Origin: Raoultibacter phocaeensis
GTDB taxonomy: Bacteria; Actinomycetota; Coriobacteriia; Coriobacteriales; Eggerthellaceae
Assembly (NCBI RefSeq): GCF_901411515.1
Contig: NZ_CABDUX010000001.1
Location: forward strand, 558,001-622,000
DNA length: 64,000 nucleotides
Direction of reading: 5' to 3'
Made by a program: the position numbers and the translations under genes. Below are positions 60,379-64,000 of the stretch, in pieces. The stretch's first letter is position 1. Each line of letters starts with the position of its first letter. The notes beneath the pieces were generated by a model that did not search any database, was not told the DNA's origin, and worked only from the letters and a program-made list of their open reading frames with translations.

Positions 60379-61629
60379 ATGAGCTCATCATTAGTTCAGC
60401 GCCTGAAGAACATCGGCCCGGGTGCGCTCGTGGCTGCTGGCTTCATCGGCCCCGGTACGGTTACCACCTGTACGGTTTCCGGCGCAAACTACGGCTACAC
60501 GATGCTGTGGGCGTTGCTGTTCGCAACGGTCGCAACCATCATCTTCCAGGAGATGGCCGCCCGTGTCGGCATCGTCAGCCAAAAAGGCCTTGGTGAAAAC
60601 ATCCGCGATCGCATTCCCAACAAAGCACTGATGTGGATTGCTATTGTAGTTGTTCTCATCGCCATTTTCGTCGGCAACATCGCCTACGAAACGGGCAACA
60701 TCACCGGCGGCATTTTGGGCATCCAGGCGTTTCTGCCCGATGTACCCGTCGGCATTATCGTCGTCATTCTCGGCGTTCTTGCGTTCATTGCCATGTGGAT
60801 CGGCAGCTACAAGCTCGTGGAAGCCATTCTCACCGGAATCGTCGTATTCATGGGCGTCGTATTCGCCGTAACCGCGTTCGCCTCGGGTCCCGATTGGGGT
60901 GCTGTCGTACACGGGCTGTTCGTTCCCTCGCTTCCTGCTGAGGGATCCGCGGGCATCCTGACCGCCGTGGGCCTTATCGGAACCACCATCGTGCCGTACA
61001 ACCTGTTCCTCCATGCCTCCGGTGCCGGTGAGCGCTGGAAGGATCCCGACCAGGTTCCCGATGCGCGCCTCGATGCCGTCATCTCGATCGGCCTCGGCGG
61101 CCTCATCTCCATGGCCATCCTGATCTGCGCCGCCGCAAACATCTACGGCACCGGCGTCACGGTTGCCAACGGCAAGGATATGGCGCTCGCGTTGCAGCCG
61201 CTGCTCGGATCGTGGGCGACGTGGATGATCGGTCTCGGTCTTCTGGCTGCAGGCTTCTCTTCCGCCATCACCGCCTCGCTGTCTGCAGCGTTCGCCGTCA
61301 ACGGCGTACTCGGCTGGAAGAAATCCCTGAAGGACATCAAGTTTAAGTCCATCTGGATGATCGTGCTTCTGGCCGGTTGCATCATGGCCATCGTGCTCGG
61401 CAGCAGCCCCACGCAGCTCATCTTGGTCGCACAGGCCGCAAACGCCATCCTGCTTCCGTTCATCGCGTTCTTCGTACTGTACTGTGCGAACGGCAAGGAT
61501 CTCGGCAAGTGGAAGAACCATCTCTTCGCGAACATAGCGGGCGTCGTGATCATCGTGATCACGCTGTTCATGTGCTACCGCAACATGTCGAGCTTCCTCA
61601 CCTCGCTCCAAGCGCTCATCGGCGGGTAA
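60379..61629 (+). CDS. NRAMP-related magnesium transporter (NRMT type)
   Basis: 416 residues with about eleven helices. A strong AAGGAGG precedes the ATG. In helix 1 the NRAMP metal-binding DPGN is replaced by GPGT (FIGPGTVTTCTVSGANYGY), and helix 6 has IVPYNLFLHASG where classical NRAMPs have the Met-Pro-His motif. These exchanges mark the NRAMP-related magnesium transporter group, whose characterised member comes from Eggerthella lenta and carries magnesium and manganese. A substrate of Mg2+ is therefore more likely than Fe2+. The gene is monocistronic with a terminator after it. Confidence 0.85.
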   Translation: MSSSLVQRLKNIGPGALVAAGFIGPGTVTTCTVSGANYGYTMLWALLFATVATIIFQEMAARVGIVSQKGLGENIRDRIPNKALMWIAIVVVLIAIFVGNIAYETGNITGGILGIQAFLPDVPVGIIVVILGVLAFIAMWIGSYKLVEAILTGIVVFMGVVFAVTAFASGPDWGAVVHGLFVPSLPAEGSAGILTAVGLIGTTIVPYNLFLHASGAGERWKDPDQVPDARLDAVISIGLGGLISMAILICAAANIYGTGVTVANGKDMALALQPLLGSWATWMIGLGLLAAGFSSAITASLSAAFAVNGVLGWKKSLKDIKFKSIWMIVLLAGCIMAIVLGSSPTQLILVAQAANAILLPFIAFFVLYCANGKDLGKWKNHLFANIAGVVIIVITLFMCYRNMSSFLTSLQALIGG

Positions 61630-61668
61630 GCTTAGCTGCACATCACGCATCACCGAAGGCACACTCAG

Positions 61669-61698
61669 AAAGCGCATCCACCTGGATGCGCTTTTCTA
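61669..61698 (+). terminator. Rho-independent terminator after the NRMT gene
   Basis: AAAGCGCATCCA and TGGATGCGCTTT pair perfectly around CC and run into a T-rich end. It lies 40 nt after the stop codon. Confidence 0.8.
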
Positions 61699-61710
61699 TT
61701 CCGTATCGTA

Positions 61711-61744
61711 CCAGATCAAGCGTATGTCAAACACTTTTGGCACC
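61711..61744. promoter_or_regulatory. Shared 34-bp upstream motif with TGTCAAA dyad, copy 1
   Basis: This 34-bp sequence matches 62187-62220 at 30 positions. Both contain TGTCAAA-N4-TT(T/C)G(G/A)CA, an operator-like dyad. Copy 1 is 128 bp before the DUF6440 gene. Confidence 0.6.
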
Positions 61745-61871
61745 AGGAAAACGCCTCTGCCGAAGGGATATGCCACACTATCGTATACCGTATTCGCATG
61801 AGTTGCATATCGGCTGTGAACGCGAGCCGCTCGTGCACCTGTCCCGTAGTCGAGCAAAGGAGTACGAAATC

Positions 61872-62072
61872 ATGGCAAAGGATCGTTTTGTAGAAATCTA
61901 TTCGCAAGGGGTAACCAATGTGCGAAAAATAATCGTCGACAGCGAAACGGGCGTCAATTACCTTCTGATGTCATCGAACATGACGAGCGGTTGCGGATTG
62001 TCGGTTTTGGTAGACGAGAGCGGAAAGCCAGTCATCACCCCTGCCGACGCCATCGTATCCATTTACGAATAG
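61872..62072 (+). CDS. Small DUF6440-family protein
   Basis: 66 residues: AKDRFVEIYSQGVTNVRKII, then DSETGVNYLLMSSNMTSGCG and LSVLVDESGKPVITP. This is a typical DUF6440 protein, common in Firmicutes and Coriobacteriia, of unknown function. There is no signal or membrane helix. It is monocistronic with a terminator, and shares its upstream motif with the downstream XRE regulator. Confidence 0.8.
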   Translation: MAKDRFVEIYSQGVTNVRKIIVDSETGVNYLLMSSNMTSGCGLSVLVDESGKPVITPADAIVSIYE

Positions 62073-62087
62073 CCGCACCATCGCCGA

Positions 62088-62122
62088 AAGCAGCCGGGCA
62101 TACATCCGGCTGCTTCTTTTTT
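62088..62122 (+). terminator. Rho-independent terminator after the DUF6440 gene
   Basis: AAGCAGCCGG and CCGGCTGCTT form a perfect 10-bp stem with an 8-nt loop, followed by TTTTTT. Confidence 0.85.
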
Positions 62123-62186
62123 CCAAGTTGGCACGACAACCGACAGGCGAATCCTTCGCGCGCTTTTTGCCACACGGCTCGATGCA

Positions 62187-62251
62187 CCAGATCAAACGCA
62201 TGTCAAACACTTTCGACACCGCTAAAATACAAGTGTCAAAGCCATTTGGTG
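62187..62251. promoter_or_regulatory. Shared 34-bp upstream motif, copy 2, plus a further TGTCAAA site
   Basis: The motif at 62187-62220 repeats the one at 61711. A second dyad-like site, TGTCAAAGCCATTTGGTG, lies at 62234-62251. Together they are 50-110 bp before the XRE gene and may be its autoregulatory operators. Confidence 0.55.
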
Positions 62252-62299
62252 GTATGGTGTCTTTCATCATGGCACTCTCTTATAGGCGAAAGGAACGCA

Positions 62300-62866
62300 G
62301 TGGAACTCGGCAATCAGATTCGGAACTATCGCACGGCAGGTGGACTGTCCCAGGAAGACCTCGCAGCGAAGATTTACGTTTCGCGGCAGACGATCTCGAA
62401 CTGGGAAACAGATCGTACGTATCCGGATGTGCAAAGCCTGCTTCTGCTGAGCGCGCTTTTCGACGTAACGATAGACGAATTAGTCAAAGGAGATGTCAAA
62501 GCCATGAAAGAAGCCGTTGATGCGAACAAGATGAAAAAGCTCAGCTACGTGATGTTGGCGGGCATGGTATTGAGCGTCGCGCTGATCGGGCCATGCTTCA
62601 AGCTGTGGGGGTGGATGGGGCTTCTCATTCCTCTTGCAATTTGGGCGGTCGCGCTAGTAAGTTCGATCATCGTCGACCGGATGAAGAAACAGCACGATAT
62701 AAAAACGTTTTCTGAAATCCTCGCGTTCATGGAAGGCGAGCCCGTGGACCGCGAAAAGGCCGAGCGGGAGCGCAAACACCACCTGCTCACGAAAACGCTC
62801 CTCGTTATCGGCATCGGAGTGGCTGCCGGTCTCATCGCATTCGCGAGCCTTGCGCTGTTCGGGTAG
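62300..62866 (+). CDS. XRE-family regulator with two membrane segments
   Basis: 188 residues from a GTG after AAAGGA. An N-terminal HTH_3 domain (RTAGGLSQEDLAAKIYVSRQ, TISNWETDRTYPDVQSLLLL) is followed by hydrophobic helices (VMLAGMVLSVALIG, MGLLIPLAIWAVALVSSIIV) and a last one near the C-terminus (TLLVIGIGVAAGLIAFASLA). This is the common layout of membrane-linked XRE regulators in gut anaerobes. It probably represses itself and the DUF6440 gene through the shared TGTCAAA sites. Confidence 0.85.
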   Translation: MELGNQIRNYRTAGGLSQEDLAAKIYVSRQTISNWETDRTYPDVQSLLLLSALFDVTIDELVKGDVKAMKEAVDANKMKKLSYVMLAGMVLSVALIGPCFKLWGWMGLLIPLAIWAVALVSSIIVDRMKKQHDIKTFSEILAFMEGEPVDREKAERERKHHLLTKTLLVIGIGVAAGLIAFASLALFG

Positions 62867-62951
62867 CACGCGGCACCCGGCACGCAGCGTGTGAGCCGTG
62901 TAGGAAGCAAAGCCACCGACCGATCGTCACACAGCAATGCACAGGACCCAA

Positions 62952-62977
62952 AGCGCCCGCCATAAACGGCGGGCGCT
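62952..62977. terminator. Hairpin terminator between convergent genes
   Basis: AGCGCCCGCC and GGCGGGCGCT pair perfectly around a 6-nt loop, between the XRE gene and the convergent TetR gene. The T-run is weak. Confidence 0.7.
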
Positions 62978-63007
62978 CTCTGTTCGATCTGACACCGCCA
63001 AACTAGC

Positions 63008-63607
63008 CTACACACCACGATGCATCTTGCTGGGCGCTTCGATCTGCAAAGCACGGAACAGACGGTCGGGAACGAGGCTGACCAGGTCATCGGTCCATTG
63101 AGCAAGGTTCGTCGGTTGATCGGACCGAAACCAGTCGTTGAGCACTTCGCATTCGAGCTTTGAGAATATCTCCACCAGAAACATCATGTTGTGATCGACC
63201 GACATGTGGCGGTATTTCTCGAGCGTTTCAAGCAGTACGGTCTTTCGGTTTTCGGGCATAACGGTCTGGCCGAACGGGGTGTTGATGCTGTACTGGATCG
63301 ACTTACGGTAAAAATCACGTTCTTGGGCAATGAGGCGCAAATGATGGTAGTACCCCGTCACCCAATCGATGGTGCGGCCTATCTCGTTGAGATAGAACTG
63401 ACGACAGAAGATCGAATGCCACCAAGGTATATCGTACTTGCTTTCGAAATGCCGATAGAAGGTCTGCCGCGACACGCCGGCGTTGGCGCAGATTTCCGAT
63501 ATCGTGATCTGATCGAGCGACTTGTTCACGCCATGGAGTATCTTCATCTTCGTTTTGATGTCGGGGGATTCGAATATATCGTTTCCATGAGCAAGATCCA
63601 TCAGCAT
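63008..63607 (-). CDS. TetR/AcrR-family regulator
   Basis: 199 residues from the preferred ATG; an upstream ATG at 63673 would add a basic lead. The HTH is SLDQITISEICANAGVSRQT followed by FYRHFESKYDI, as in TetR proteins. The C-terminal ligand-binding part is helical and unassigned. It diverges from the gene that starts at 63975, and a perfect palindrome lies between them, so it probably represses that gene and itself. Confidence 0.85.
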   Translation of the reverse strand: MLMDLAHGNDIFESPDIKTKMKILHGVNKSLDQITISEICANAGVSRQTFYRHFESKYDIPWWHSIFCRQFYLNEIGRTIDWVTGYYHHLRLIAQERDFYRKSIQYSINTPFGQTVMPENRKTVLLETLEKYRHMSVDHNMMFLVEIFSKLECEVLNDWFRSDQPTNLAQWTDDLVSLVPDRLFRALQIEAPSKMHRGV

Positions 63608-63761
63608 GCAATCACCCACCGTTCCTGCTCGCTTTGCGGCACGTGAGCCACTGCGACAGAGAAACCTTACCACATACGTTTTGTTGAGATTCGAAGCGAC
63701 GAACAGACAACGTTTTCGCTTTGTCTTAAGCGTACTACATTACCGTCTTTCATTCCCCCTT

Positions 63762-63792
63762 CGCGTGACAAATCCATGCGATTTGTCACGCG
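63762..63792. promoter_or_regulatory. Perfect 13-bp palindrome, likely TetR operator
   Basis: CGCGTGACAAATC and GATTTGTCACGCG flank CATGC. The position between the TetR gene and the divergent gene at the right edge is typical for a TetR operator. The rest of this 367-bp region (63608-63974) shows no gene. Confidence 0.7.
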
Positions 63793-63974
63793 CTTCGTAC
63801 GACGTTGTCTCGCTGTCATGATTTGGCGACAAGCCATGATTCTGCTGGATGGCAGAGCGGAACAAACACCGCCGCCCGCCTCTTGGCATACGCCTCGAAA
63901 ATTCTGAAAATGAACGCACCGAAGCACGGAAACCCAAATCTTGGAAGGCGCCGCCTTCCGGAAAGGAGACTGTC

Positions 63975-64000
63975 ATGGCGAAGATAGTCAGCTCTTGGAA
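63975..64000 (+). CDS. Start of a gene cut by the right edge
   Basis: An ATG follows GGAAAGGAG with ideal spacing and opens MAKIVSSW. Too little is visible to identify it. It is divergent from the TetR regulator, which probably controls it. Confidence 0.6.

Overview
The window looks like chromosomal DNA of an anaerobic gut actinobacterium of the family Eggerthellaceae (Eggerthella/Gordonibacter/Raoultibacter-like; genus not resolved). The grounds are a fairly high G+C, many LuxR-type regulators with polytopic membrane halves, several Tat-exported lipoprotein flavin reductases, a DMSO-reductase-family operon, an aldehyde:ferredoxin-oxidoreductase homologue, and an NRAMP-related transporter with the GPGT motif known from Eggerthella lenta. 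I found no rRNA, tRNA or CRISPR array.

Layout. 0-15 kb: the tail of one LuxR protein, a MalT-like LuxR regulator, a four-helix-bundle protein, a DUF4143 ATPase, two very large paralogous GLUG-repeat surface proteins, a Tat/lipoprotein alkyl sulfatase overlapping the second, and a small GGQ release-factor-like protein. One dyad motif lies 80-130 bp before the MalT-like gene and before both surface-protein genes, which predicts a small regulon. 15-25 kb: a PD-(D/E)XK-like protein, then a minus-strand respiratory operon (Tat ferredoxin, TorD chaperone, molybdopterin reductase, ferredoxin subunit, NrfD anchor) diverging from an aldehyde:ferredoxin-oxidoreductase-family gene, and an ADP-ribosylglycohydrolase. 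25-35 kb: an acidic unknown protein and a NifU-like protein divergent from a membrane LuxR regulator, a threonine-aldolase-like enzyme, an aminotransferase, an amino-acid permease with an acetamidase/formamidase, and an IS200/IS605 copy. A 19-bp dyad occurs twice in the AOR/operon divergent region and once beside this LuxR gene.

35-50 kb holds three sets of one theme: a secreted FAD reductase next to one or two divergent membrane LuxR regulators (35.4-40.6, 41.8-45.4 and 46.2-50.2 kb). The third set also has a small multihaem lipoprotein. A UspA gene and a RelB/RelE-like toxin-antitoxin pair with a consensus promoter sit among them.

50-64 kb: a TauE-like exporter diverging from a six-gene operon (pxpB, pxpC, biotin carrier, biotin carboxylase, DUF1445 D-glutamate-cyclase-like, pxpA) that reads as a biotin-linked 5-oxoproline/D-glutamate route. 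After it come an HTH-HipA-kinase fusion, RecQ, an NRMT-type magnesium transporter, a DUF6440 protein and an XRE membrane regulator sharing an upstream motif, a TetR regulator, and the start of a gene cut by the right edge. Several long inverted repeats (16.2, 25.5, 41.4 kb) with related arms lie between genes and are unexplained.
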